Shown: piece after piece, positions 49,945 to 60,455 of the stretch | Numbering within the stretch: the stretch's first letter is position 1 | Layout of the letters: every line of letters begins with the position of its first letter | From: Paramyrothecium sp. XJ0827 | Taxonomy: Eukaryota > Ascomycota > Sordariomycetes > Hypocreales > Stachybotryaceae | Assembly (NCBI GenBank): GCA_020881915.1 | Contig: JAJFPB010000001.1 | Location: 1,054,001 to 1,118,000, forward strand | Reading direction: 5' to 3' | DNA: 64,000 bases | Notes under the pieces: model-generated | Database searches by the model: none | Told to the model about the DNA's origin: nothing | The model's input: the letters and a program-made list of their open reading frames with translations, nothing else | Program-made: the position numbers and the translations under genes

Positions 49945-51193
49945 TCACTGGTGCTCCTGACGACGGAGCCATTCCAGCAATTCTTGGAGGGCGGCCGCCG
50001 TTTTGTCGTCCTCATCTCCCGCATCAGCGGGCTCTTTCCAGGCTTTGTACGCAATCCAGGTTTGGAAGCCGGCCAAGCCAAGGGATAGTATGCCGACAAT
50101 TACGGATATGAGCAAGGCCAATAAGGCGACGGCAAAGGCGTTGCTCTCCGACGTCTGCCACTTGATCCAGCGCTCGAACTGGTTACGCGGCGGCCGATCA
50201 AGGATAAACGCGTGCAGGACAGCCAGTCGCTCGCCCCAGTACAGGTACTCTGGACTCTCTGGATCATCGAATATTTCGTAGCCCTCGGGCTGCGCGCAGT
50301 CTTGATCGAACCCGCCTTTGGCGATTAAGCGCTTGAGGATACGGCTAGACCTGTGGTCGTCGAAATGGAAGAGAATACCCTGAATAGAATGGAGTGTCTC
50401 GGCGATAAGACGCGGCGGGAGGTGACCACTGAGGAACAACGTTAGAACCGGTCGATTTGGCGAGAAACAAAAGCGAAACGGGGCAATAACGGGAATATCA
50501 TCGAGGAAACCCAAAGAAAATACAGGCAACATGCCTTTTGAGACACGACATTACGCTCTCCTCCTTGTCGAAACTCTCCTCCCGTAGGCGGTCTAGATGC
50601 GCCTTAAGGAAAGTTGTGCAGTGAAAAAGATACAATGTCGGACCATCGGGGTGTAAGGGATCCAGAACCAAGTGATGAGCAAGACTGTCGGTACCCCGGA
50701 ATGAGAGGCGACATCTCTCCTTGAGCTTCCAAGCCTTCATCGACTTCTTGCTAGCCATGGCTCTCTTCACAGACTCGGACATGTCCCCGGCCTTGGGGAA
50801 ACACCTGGAAACGTAATCGACGAAGCGTTCCTGCGGTTGCCAAGCGTCCCAAGGACCGGCGCAATCGAGCATGAGCATGGCGCGGACCGACACGAGGACA
50901 GTCATTCTCAATTGCGGCTTTGAGGATATGTTCTTCAATCTCGTCCCGAGCTGCTCGCTGGCCTGGTCCAGAGTGAGGGTTGGATCATCACGGAGTACCC
51001 GTGTAGCCACCAAGACATCGTTGTGAGTTAGAGGGCTTGGGAACTCGGAGCTAGGATCCTCAATTTGCAGGACAAAGGCATCGCTATGAGCTATCAAGTT
51101 GTCGTATACTTTGAAGTAGGAATCGAAAGATCGGGCTGTTGTACCGAGTAGCTCAGCCGTGATGAGCTCTCGGTACGATGGCACGTTGGCCAT
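49945..51193 (-). CDS. Fungal protein of unknown function with a C-terminal transmembrane segment
   Basis: I read two exons, 50535-51193 and 49945-50428, giving 380 residues from the ATG at 51193. The two halves are in different frames. A branch site (TTCTAACG) and acceptor (CCTCAG) are clear at 50429-50448, but the only donor that restores phase with a good context is a GC donor (AG|GCATGT) at 50534; a weak GT donor at 50510 also fits the phase. The N-terminal part is soluble and helical. The C-terminal part has the segment ETLHSIQGILFHFDDHRSSR, a tyrosine-rich region and one strong hydrophobic helix (about 317-345), then a short charged coiled-coil-like tail. I know this general pattern from uncharacterised ascomycete proteins. 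It diverges from the protease-kinase gene at 51667. Confidence 0.72.
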
Positions 51194-51666
51194 GATGTAG
51201 GCGCTTGACGAAGAACGATGGGAAGGAAGTAGAGGGACTAGGACAGAGCCGTAAGTGCGTGTCTCAAAGGAGCAGTTCTCGAAAGGTACATTGCATTTGG
51301 CGACACCGAAGTTCACAGCCTCTCAGCGACTGCGAATCGAGCTGCGCCTCACCACAAGACAAGATTGCATCACTGTTGGGGCGGGGCGATCCGCTGTCAC
51401 ACGTCTGGGTGCAGAAATGGTGCTTACATATCCCAGCACCTCTTGCAAGCTCAGCTCAGCCTCATGAGGGGGCGCATCTGCCGCCTCTTATCTCGAGTAC
51501 CGGTCGGTGGTGTCTCCGAATGACAGTTTTGGCGATCTCAGCCATCCACAGGCCACTGAGCAGTCTCCTCAATTTCCACGGGCCCGAGCAATTGGTGTTG
51601 CCAATATCTGGCAGAAACGGAGCCGATTGTGAAATTGTTCCCGCTGCCAAATAGTGAGCTTCGCTG
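51194..51666. promoter_or_regulatory. Short divergent promoter region, membrane protein / protease-kinase
   Basis: Only 473 bases separate the two start codons, so the promoters must be close or shared. No clear TATA box is seen. Confidence 0.5.
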
Positions 51667-54600
51667 ATGAGCACCACGACAACGCAGCTCGACGTCCTCC
51701 GGCCGGCTGTCTCAACGCCCGCACGCTCGCGAGGGCTTGGCGACGGGCAAGGAAGCAGTCGGCTTTCAGGAAGAGCAACAGACGACACACATCTCTCCCG
51801 CCAAAATGCATCATCTCCTTCCGCTGCCCATCATGCTGCCAACACGCAAGAGTCGCAATCAACATCGTCGCAGTTCCCCAGTGTAGATTGGAGCCAAAGC
51901 CAAAGTCAAAGCCAGACTCAAACGAGATATCGTGATGAAGGCGATGAAGACGAAACCCAACGTCCTCCACAGTCTCAAAATTTCACAGAGACGGAAGACT
52001 CCACCAGCACTCCGGCCACAAGTACGTCGGAAAACGTGTGGGACTATGGCATCCCGGTTCTCGGAAGCAAGAAGGGCAACGTCATATATCCCAAGGCGCC
52101 CGTGGAGCTAAGCCCGTGGACAAGAGACCAATGGCGCTCGCGGTTCCTTTTTGTTCAAAAGGAATTGGAAGCCTTGGTGTACCGTTACCTGCGATTGCTA
52201 GCGATGGAAAGCCGCCCCGTGTATAACCCGCGCATGGTCGGCACTTGTCCCGAAAACGCACGCCCAAGCATCGTGGTGACCTGCCGCGATGTGGACGCCA
52301 AGAACATACGAAATTTGTTTCGGAGCAGGGCTGAAGAACAGCTATGCTTGAGGCAGGAGTCCGATTCTTCATCACATTCTTCGACCATGTCTCATCTACG
52401 CTCGTCCCTTAGGTTCCGTAAGGAAGCGACAAAGGAGTCCAGTACTATTCCACCACTGCAGTTGGTCTACTATCGAATACGAACGCCTACCGTGATAAGG
52501 AACGCCCTAGATGGGTCACTCCTGGCGTCTTTCGATGCCAATGGCGCTACATGCGGCGCCATGGTTCATTTCAATGGAAGTCACGCAACTCTGGGGGTGG
52601 GTATTGACTTGGGACTCGACAGCTTGCCAGCAGCTTTTTTGACAGTTGATCATTTATTCCCTTCTCCACTACCAGAGCCAGCATCATCTAATCCCGAAAT
52701 TGAGTCGCCGCAGTCAGACATATCCAGAAGTACTGGCGATTCCATGTCTATGGATCTTGATTACAGTAGCCCGAATAGCTTTTGGGAAGACGACGATGAC
52801 TATGAGGACGACTGGGAGACGGATGATCCGATGCAGCTGGATGACGATATGGTCGCAAGAGTTACCTACGGAGAACCAAAACAGCTCGGGGACGAAGAGT
52901 TGTGGGAGCGTATTATTGCTCCCAAGTCGCTCAGCGCTGGGGCACCGTATCTTGACTGGGCCTTGACGCGACCGTCACCCCTTCAAGCTTCCCGCCTCTC
53001 GCTTTCCCTGATCAATACAGTCTTTCCTGACGGTCCAGAGCGTCGAGCTGTAGTTCTCAACGACTTCGAAAGATCACCTTTGACTCATTTGGCGTCAGTG
53101 TATATTGTTTCAGGGGTTCGGGGTATCGTCCATGGCCAGATGATAACTGCTCCTAGCTTTCTCCCATCTCTGCAGGCAGAACAAAGATACTGTGAAGCCT
53201 GGACTGTCATTCTCGATGACCAACAAGGCGAGCACTCCCTTATATTCCTGGAGCTCGTGGCGTTGCTCACATTTCTTAGGCATCCTTCCCGGCGAATGCG
53301 GCTCGGTTGTCGTCAACAGGTCAAGTAATCGAATATACGGTCATGTGGTCGGAAGCGACGCGCTGGGTCACGCATACGTCGTACCTCTCGAGCATGTTTT
53401 TGAGCAATTGAACATTTGCTTTGACGGTGTCGCCGCATCGGCTCGCCTCAAGGTTCCTGTAAAGGCTGAAGAAGTGGTGACAATGGCCAAGGTTATCGAC
53501 CAACATGCGTCTGGAAATCCCCTTGACATTCCTGCATTGTTCAGCATGAGTGGGGACACTGGCGACGATGAGCACGGGTCTGAAGACTTCTTCTTGAACG
53601 GAGAAGGTGTCATGGTCACATTGTCCCAGATGGTCTTCGAATCTCTAGGAAAAGATCTTTCCTCCTCAAGCACGAAGCTCGAGCAGCCGTTCTTAGGGTC
53701 GGTTTGCAGCACAACCTCAGACGGGGAGAGCTTCCACATGGCCTCAACCACTGTCGGCACCAGTGTTCCACCCGAATGCCCTTCCCCGATTCTAGAACCC
53801 CTGGACTTTTCCATTCCCCTCGATCGACTTCGTATCGAGGACAGGCATCGCGAAAAGGGTGTACGACTATTGATCCGCCCTAATGCTGTTACGTCCTCGT
53901 TCAACCCGACCACGCTCGGCAGCTCGAGCTATGAATGGATAGCACTCCAAGCTGACGTCACTTCGGAAGCCCTCCCTGAGGAAACGGTGCTAGCTGTGAC
54001 GCAGACAGCCATGGACATTAAGTTTTCGATGACTCTGGCTATCCCAGGATTGGTAGGCCATTCGCAACAGCCGCTGAAGTGCGATCTCTATTACGACCCC
54101 GCCAGTGACAAACAGATCTTCCTCAATCGCTCCGATATTCCTATCCGTCTTCAGAGAAAGATCTTAGATCCAAAGGCCACAAGAACGGCGTACCGCTATG
54201 AAGAGAGCGACTCAGAATCATCGGTGGTCAAACCTGGACTAACTAAAGGTCTCGTGCCCGCGACCTGGGTACTCTCGGCCCTCAATACTGAGGTGCTAGA
54301 ATTCCGAGTTCTCGAGAAGAGTATCCATGCCACAGCCGTCACCCATGACAATCCACCCTCTCATGGTAAGGATGAAAAGAAATCAATGCATGAGGCTGTT
54401 GGTGAACGTTTCATGGGGGTCAATCAGAAAGCAGAGATTGCTCCCGCTTTGACAGATAAGCATAGTGATCGTGATATAACATCTCATATACCGCATCAAT
54501 CTGCTCAGAAGCTTGTCTTCCCGCCGCCCAGTGGAAACAGAGACGGAGACCAAGGCCCCTCGGCAATTGTGCGCCAAGACGCCTCTGGGGAGCCATGGAA

Positions 54601-55588
54601 TGAATACAAGTTGACACAGCGTGATAACATCTCATCAAAGCCGCTCTCCTCAGTCTTCACGGCGGAGCATTCTGACTTTCCGGATGGTTTTGTCACAGTC
54701 AAGGTGCTGAAGACAAAGCCACACAACAGCCGCAACATCAGCACCGCCTCCTCCAAAAGACCTGATGAGCTAGACATAAACGTCATCCGCCAAGCCGATC
54801 TCTGGTTGAGAGAGTACCAATCGCAAGAGCCGCTTCAGCATGAGAGTTTGGTGCGCCTCTACGGCGGCGATGCGCGCTTCCTTTCACTTTACATGGAGCA
54901 CGTCGACGCCCCCGACATTTCGGCGAAAGGCAAGTGGCGAGATATTGAAACGGGCATGTTCATAGGGACACGAGCCGACGCAGCCCGTGTGCTGCGTGAC
55001 ATTGGCAGCGCGCTGCAGTACATGCACAACCGGGGCAGCGTGCATAACGACGTCAAGCCGGCGAATATTCTCTACTCTCGAGATCGAGGCGGCGTGCTCT
55101 GCGACTTCGGTCTCTCCACCTCCCATGATAAACCCATGACCGGCGGCACGCCTTACTACTTGCCGCCAGAATACGCGAAGACCAAGGGGCGAGGCCCTCC
55201 CTCCGACATATGGGCCCTCGGCATCACCATGCTATACCTCCTTGGCTATGCGCCGTTGCCCGACCTGCGGGCGCGCAAAGATCACCCGCGTCAACTATAC
55301 TGGTTCATCGCCGACCTACACCGTCGCAGGGGGGACCAGGACAAGGCCGGCAAAGAGGCAAGGCAAAAGATGGCGATGTGGTTGAATGAGATAAGACAGA
55401 CCGTTGCCGCCCTCGGCAACGATTCCCTGGAGGAAATCGTCGTCGAGATGCTGCGCGAGGACCCGAGGAGACGCATATCGGTGGACTCTTTGATGGTGCG
55501 GTTGAACAGTTTTGGAGAAACTGCAGAGAAGCCGCTGTTGCGGGCTGAGAAGGGTGATATTGACGAGACAAGCGCCGCGTCTCGCTGA
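51667..55588 (+). CDS. Trypsin-fold-like protease domain fused to a protein kinase domain
   Basis: Two exons (51667-53227 and 53280-55588) give 1289 residues. The 52-base intron begins with GC (AAG|GCGAGC) and ends TTCTTAG after a GCTCAC branch-like site; splicing is needed to connect the halves in frame. Residues 1-125 are Ser/Gln-rich and disordered. Residues about 290-570 resemble a trypsin-like domain: LTVDH (His329) matches LTAAH, DWAL (Asp430) matches D-I-A-L, and GECGS (Cys527) matches GDSGG, with Cys at the nucleophile position; an acidic insert lies at 370-395. Residues about 970-1270 are a protein kinase with Lys995 in VTVKVLK, HNDVKPANIL (Asp1111; HND instead of HRD), CDFG (Asp1129), a PPEY segment and SDIWALG. 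All three kinase catalytic residues are kept. A signalling role is likely; whether the protease part is active is unknown. Confidence 0.85.
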
Positions 55589-56983
55589 TGCACAATGGCA
55601 ACGACGATTCACCAGCCGAAGGCGCAGATTCCGGTTCGTAGGAGCGCGGGATGGGGAGGCAACTATGTGAGTGGAACACAACCTTTGATTCCTCGTGATA
55701 TTAAGAACAAAATAGGCTTCGAACTGCCGAGATTGAATACATGGGGAGGGTGGCATGACCCGCATGAGGTAAACGTTGAGGTTATCCTTCACAAAACAAC
55801 CCTGCATGGGCTTATAGAATGCCCTATTTTCGTCGTATCTCGTTCAGTAGAGTGCAGCCGCTAGTTCTAATGCCAAGATCGCCACAGCGCCGGAGAGGTC
55901 TAGTAGTAAGACCATGTTTATAGTGAACCTAAGTTGAGCATCTCGACAAGAGTCTCATTATATCTGTGCCTTTGTGAGCAAAGTTGGCAACACCTGATCA
56001 CCACTAATATCCAAGTCAAGTAGGTTAGATCATTCTTTTAAGCCAAACGATCCCGGAAGGAAATGAAATGATAATCTTGCTTTTGATGCCTTGGGGGTTT
56101 GCTTCTTCCGAATACTAAACCCCGGACAGGCCGCCAGATAGGACACTGCAGACATCTCATGTCTTTGTAGAAAAGTTCTATAGTTCGGTGTCCACGTTTT
56201 CTAGACGTTGTGAAGGCCAGAGGATATCCCCAAGTACCATCTTGAAGATGCTTTTCGCCACGAATAATTCTGCACAATCAGAGCAGCATGGCTGGCATCC
56301 ATCATTTGCAGATTGATTTGAAGCTTGAGAAGAACTTGGTGAATAGGCAACTAAAGGAACAGTATTCGGCTGAAGGTTTCTCGTAATAACCATCTTCTCT
56401 TTCTTGTCCTGGATTTTGTCTGCGCTTCCCGTCGGATGTCTACAACAAATCCGCCGGAATGACCGGAATAAGGTATCTTTTTACTTCTATAACTCGAAAA
56501 AATACAGGTTGAACTCTAATCCAATTATTAGGAATCCTTGCAAGATCCAATGGACAAGCGTTCGCACAGTCAAGGGGATGTAATCGCGATAGGGAGGTTT
56601 GAAGTCAGGATGCCGGCCGGTTAACAGCTGAACTGAGGCAGTGCCGAATTATCTGTCCTTCGCTGTGTCATGATAGATGAAGAATGCAAGACTCAGACGA
56701 GACGTGAGAAATGCTCTAGGCCTTTTGTATTACCTCAACCAACGCTATGATCCTTTTGTCCTGCAGGCGCTGCATCGAACCTAACCTGGCATAGAGTCCC
56801 ACTGCAAAGTGCCAAGCAGTGCGGGGGCCCAGTTGCAGAAGTCGGCGAAGTCAGCGAGTGCAAGTATATTTAGGACTGCCGGCTTTCGATAATCTCGATC
56901 TTTTCAGTCGTTACGTCTTCCTAAGGAAAAAAGAAATCACGTCACAATAATCTCCCTTTTTCAGCCTTATCGAAACAGATACG
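55589..56983. other. Intergenic region, protease-kinase / SnoaL-like gene
   Basis: No gene is called. Two overlapping minus-strand frames at 56038-56393 have some protein-like character but no motif. TATATTTA at 56865-56872 is a candidate TATA box for the SnoaL-like gene about 115 bases downstream. Confidence 0.5.
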
Positions 56984-57823
56984 ATGTCTTCTCGGGAGCA
57001 GTACGTGCAAGCCTATCATGATTGGATCAAGGCTCTCAACGAACGAGATGCCCAGTTCGTGTCCGCTTCGTTCGCGGACAGAGTCGTCTACGACGGTCAG
57101 CAGTTCAGCAAAGAGCAAAGCGTTCGTCAAGTCTTTGACACTCTCGAGGCTTCTTCCGTGGACAAGATAGAGCTTGATATGTTTGTCGTGGATACCACTG
57201 CGCGGGCCACTGCAGCCCGGCTTCTTCACCGCGGCACCCTCAAGAATCCTTACCTTGGCGCCTCAGTCACCGGAAAGCCTGTCGAGTGGTCCGAGTATAC
57301 GCTTACTTGGTTCGATGCCGACCACAAGATCGTTCGCACGGAGAACCTCATCGACGTGGATGCACTCCGTGCCGGCGCCGTGGAAGCTCCACGCACGCCA
57401 AGCTTCAATTATCAGTTACCTCCACCAGATTTCGATATGAAAGCCATGTATCGGGGTTATCTTGAGACCATCAACACGCAGACCCTGAAAGAAAAACTCC
57501 ACAAATTCGCCCAGCCTGTTACGACGCACAACCTAAATGAATCCAGCCTTGATGAGTACCGAGCCTTCGTCGAGAACAGCTTTGAGAAGGTCGAAGGCAT
57601 GCGGCTTGACCTTGTTGATCTTATTACGGACGATGTGGCGCAATTAGTTGCTTCTAGGATAGAGCTGAGCGGAAAACCAGTCGGGGAATGGGGAGGAGCC
57701 TTACCAACCGGCAGGTCAATGCGGTTTCCTGAGCATGCTTTCTACAAACTCGATGGTGGGAAGATTGCATATTTGTGGGCGGTGCGAGACTTTGACACGT
57801 ATAAAAAGTGTCTTGAGGGTTGA
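56984..57823 (+). CDS. Double SnoaL-like (NTF2-fold) protein
   Basis: A single exon of 279 residues. Two NTF2-like cone domains follow each other: residues 1-130 (QAYHDWIKALNERD at the start, an EWSEYTLTWFDADHKIV strand pair at the end) and about 150-279 (a DEYRAFVENSF helix early, ending FPEHAFYKLDGGKIAYLWAVRDF). The KI..L.D/W ending is shared between the halves, which suggests an old duplication. SnoaL-like proteins include polyketide cyclases, epoxide hydrolases and many small-molecule binders, so the function is open. It is 38 kb from the polyketide synthase and separated by unrelated genes, so I do not assign it to that cluster. Confidence 0.85.
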   Translation: MSSREQYVQAYHDWIKALNERDAQFVSASFADRVVYDGQQFSKEQSVRQVFDTLEASSVDKIELDMFVVDTTARATAARLLHRGTLKNPYLGASVTGKPVEWSEYTLTWFDADHKIVRTENLIDVDALRAGAVEAPRTPSFNYQLPPPDFDMKAMYRGYLETINTQTLKEKLHKFAQPVTTHNLNESSLDEYRAFVENSFEKVEGMRLDLVDLITDDVAQLVASRIELSGKPVGEWGGALPTGRSMRFPEHAFYKLDGGKIAYLWAVRDFDTYKKCLEG

Positions 57824-58625
57824 TAAATGAAGTAAAACTAATACAGCAAGCAGGATTTTATGCAATTCGAATGCTCCACTACTAGCTCTCTGTTCCTCGC
57901 ATCGTATGAACACATACCGAATAAAGCAAAGCCATTATTTCAAATCCTGTCTGAAGCATTTCTTGTTAGATATTTAGTGATCAGTAGACCAGCAGCTCGA
58001 ATATCCACGTGGCCTTCAGCGTGGGAAGTGTCACCAGCAGTGTCTACTCTGAGTATTACACTGCCATAGTGGCGTGAATCTCGTTTTCCATGGCACTCCC
58101 GCTGACAAGTCTTTGTCTTGATTCAGGACTGAGAGAGATAAAAGCCAGTGTGTATTACTGCAACCTCGTTTCGTGAAGCAGGACCATGTGCCAGGACATA
58201 GCTATAGCCTTAGCGTATAGAGTGTGTATGTTGTCAGCCGTGCTGTTTGTGATTAAGGATCCTCTTGAATGTGGAATTGAAGCGATATCGTATCTTCGTT
58301 GCGGGTCTTGTATCTGTTTTTCTCAAAGAGATAAGGAACATGGGCCCAATTTGCCAAATATCCGGTGGTTCGGCATGAGCCCGAGATGGAGAACGAATGG
58401 AGTTACGCAACTTGTTTCCTTGTCAAGAATGCAGTGCTTCAGTGGTAACCACAAGCTGTGTATTCACCTAGTGCCCTTTTATCGGCCCATCACCCGTAGC
58501 TCACCTATTCATCCAGTGAGCCGCACTGTTCTTTTCCCAAAGTGTCTTGTGCCGCATGCACCACAAGCATACTGCAGGGGAATCATCACCAGAGGCTGTA
58601 TACCACAGTACGCCCGCCAGCTATC
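57824..58625. other. Intergenic region before the 5S rRNA gene
   Basis: An open frame at 58186-58677 runs into the 5S gene and has no domain; nothing else is seen. Confidence 0.5.
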
Positions 58626-58744
58626 ACATACGACCATACCTACAAGAATACACGGGATCCCGTCCGCTCTCCCCTAGTTAAACTTGTAAGGGGCAGATTA
58701 GTAGTTGGGTCGGTGACGACCAGCGAATACCGGCTGTTGTATGT
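58626..58744 (+). rRNA. 5S ribosomal RNA gene
   Basis: The 119-base stretch starts ACATACGACCATACC and ends GGCTGTTGTATGT, so the two ends pair to form helix I. The internal part includes GGGATCCCGTCCGCTCTCC, then GATTAGTAGTTGGGTCGGTGACGACCAGCGAAT, broken here as short diagnostic blocks GGATCCCGTCCGCTC, AGTAGTTGGGTCGG and TGACGACCAGCGAA, all typical of ascomycete 5S RNA and containing the internal RNA polymerase III control region. A short T-run after the end would serve as terminator. Dispersed single 5S genes are normal in Pezizomycotina. A few bases in the middle (TTAAACTTGTAAG) and near the end (TACCGGC) may differ from the species' main copies, so a diverged copy is possible. Confidence 0.9.
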
Positions 58745-59579
58745 TTTCCTTTTTGCATGCTGATGCAAATTATCTCTGCGATGTCTCGAGTCCCTGCAGC
58801 AACTGATACACTTAACCTGTAGCTACATAGACCATTGTGTGGTCAATTTTGGCGTTTGGACTGCAGCGCCTCACAATTGAATTGATGCAGAGCCTAACTT
58901 TTAGTGTCAAGCTGCGGTGATCAGAGCTAAGTCTTGCGACATCAAATGCGGTGGCCGCGGGCGGTTTGCCAGCCAAACTCTGTGCGCGGGTTGGCATCGT
59001 GTGCCAACTCCATGACCCTAGAGCACCGGTAAAGTTTGGGCCATGAACATTACTGATTCTTCTCATTTGCATTCCTCCGGAGCAGCAAAGAAACTCTCTT
59101 GAACGGCCGCCCGCCGAATCATCAGCTCCATCTCGAGACACCGTCTGCCCACTAGTCGGTGTGTGGGTCGCATGTGCCCGTGTGACTCACCGGCTAGGAC
59201 ATGGGTGATACACAAATCCGAAACTACTGCACAAGCCTGGGTGCGCGGATCGCGGATAACGAAGGAGCATCAGCGACTCCACCATGGTCCCAAACTAAGC
59301 CAAGTTCGAGGATGGGCCGGTTCGGCGCATTGTCTGGCTATGCAAAGCATCCTCGGTTAAGTATATAATACGACCCTTCCAAGCCCAAACCCCCCCCAGG
59401 CTCTTCTTGCTTCGTCATCAATCCATTGGACAGAGCGCCGCCTCGTCCCTACAACCCTTCTCACGACCTCGTCTTCATTTGACGTTCTGTAAGACAGGAC
59501 GAGCCCTTAAACCCCAAGGAATACCTTGAGAGTAGCCCGCCTCTCCGCTCCTTTGGAGAGGCCATCGTAACCTGCATCG
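58745..59579. promoter_or_regulatory. Promoter and leader region of the bZIP gene
   Basis: No coding gene is seen. GTATATAATA at 59361-59370 is a good TATA box, followed by a C-rich and then pyrimidine-rich leader from about 59390. No ATG is seen between the TATA box and the upstream ORF start at 59580. Confidence 0.55.
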
Positions 59580-59678
59580 ATGGACGCGACGCAGGACACC
59601 ACCGGAACCGCTGCTATCCTCTACGCCCTGGCTTTCTACAGGCCACAGCAGTTCAAGCAGCCAAAGCCTCCAGAGTGA
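59580..59678 (+). promoter_or_regulatory. Upstream ORF (32 codons) in the bZIP leader
   Basis: The first ATG after the TATA box opens a 32-codon frame ending with TGA at 59676-59678, about 220 bases before the first in-frame ATG of the bZIP coding sequence. No other ATG lies between. This layout recalls the uORF-controlled leaders of GCN4/CPC1-type factors, where starvation allows reinitiation downstream. It could instead be the true first exon of the bZIP gene if an unseen splice joins the frames; I found no suitable donor. Confidence 0.5.
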
Positions 59679-59901
59679 CCAGAGCCTCGCCTGGCCCATC
59701 GTTGAACAATCCCCGAGCACGGATATATTACAGTGGACGCCCCCCGTCCCATCCTTCGGGCTCGATACCGTCCCCTCGGGACCCTTCGACTTTGGACTCG
59801 GCGACCCTGGCCTTGGTGACTTTGGACTAGCCGACATAGGGCTGTCGTTTGGCGGTCCCGATCTGTCTGGCTTGGGCCCCTGTGACCAGCTGTTTGTGGA
59901 C

Positions 59902-60455
59902 ATGGCCACTCCATCAGGTGCGTCTCACGGACCCCGACTTACCATCTGATTGGACGAGGAAGTGCTAACGATGCAGCAGATAATGTACAATCAGTCGACT
60001 CCCTTTTGAACTACACCGATATGCCCCTTTTCGACACGCCCTCCGATCCATTGGCTGGCCTCAGCCCCGAGATGCTGTTCCAGCCGACCCCCAGCTCCTC
60101 GCTCCAGTCCTCATCCTCCGCCACAAACTCCCCTCCGTCATGCTTCGACGGCATGATCCCTCCGTTTTCGAACGCACGGCCCGTTCAAGCGCTCCCTGCC
60201 GTTAGCCCCAGCACGGCCCCCAAACGGAAGGCGCCTGAGCACGCCGACGATGGCGACGAGGACGACTCCAAGGTCAGCAAGCGGCAGCGCAACACGATGG
60301 CGGCGCGCAAGTATCGCCAGAAGCGCCTCGACCTCATCGCGGACCTGGAGAAGCAGTTAGAGGAGATGACGGCGGAGCGGGATACCTTGAAGCTGCAGTT
60401 GGCGCGGAAGGATGCTGAAGCGGGGGCGCTTCGAGAAATGCTCGCAAAGAAGTAG
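59902..60455 (+). CDS. bZIP transcription factor (GCN4/CPC1-like)
   Basis: Two exons, 59902-59917 and 59977-60455, with a 59-base intron (GTGCGT donor, GCTAACG branch site, GCAG acceptor), give 164 residues if the ATG at 59902 is used. The C terminus is a basic leucine zipper: the basic region KRQRNTMAARKYRQKR contains the N-x7-R core, followed by a heptad helix of about 40 residues to the stop. The Pro/Ser-rich centre and DMPLFDTP motif resemble an activation domain. The same reading frame stays open for about 370 bases upstream of this ATG and there encodes an acidic, FDFGLGD-type stretch that looks like real activation-domain sequence but has no ATG. The protein may therefore be longer than annotated, through an alternative start or a missed exon. 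Confidence 0.75.

Noticed and set aside
56038..56393. Two overlapping minus-strand frames
   Set aside because: Some protein-like character, but they need a frame change at their overlap and show no known motif; transcript data would be required.
58186..58677. Open frame of 163 codons
   Set aside because: Runs into the 5S rRNA gene and has no domain.
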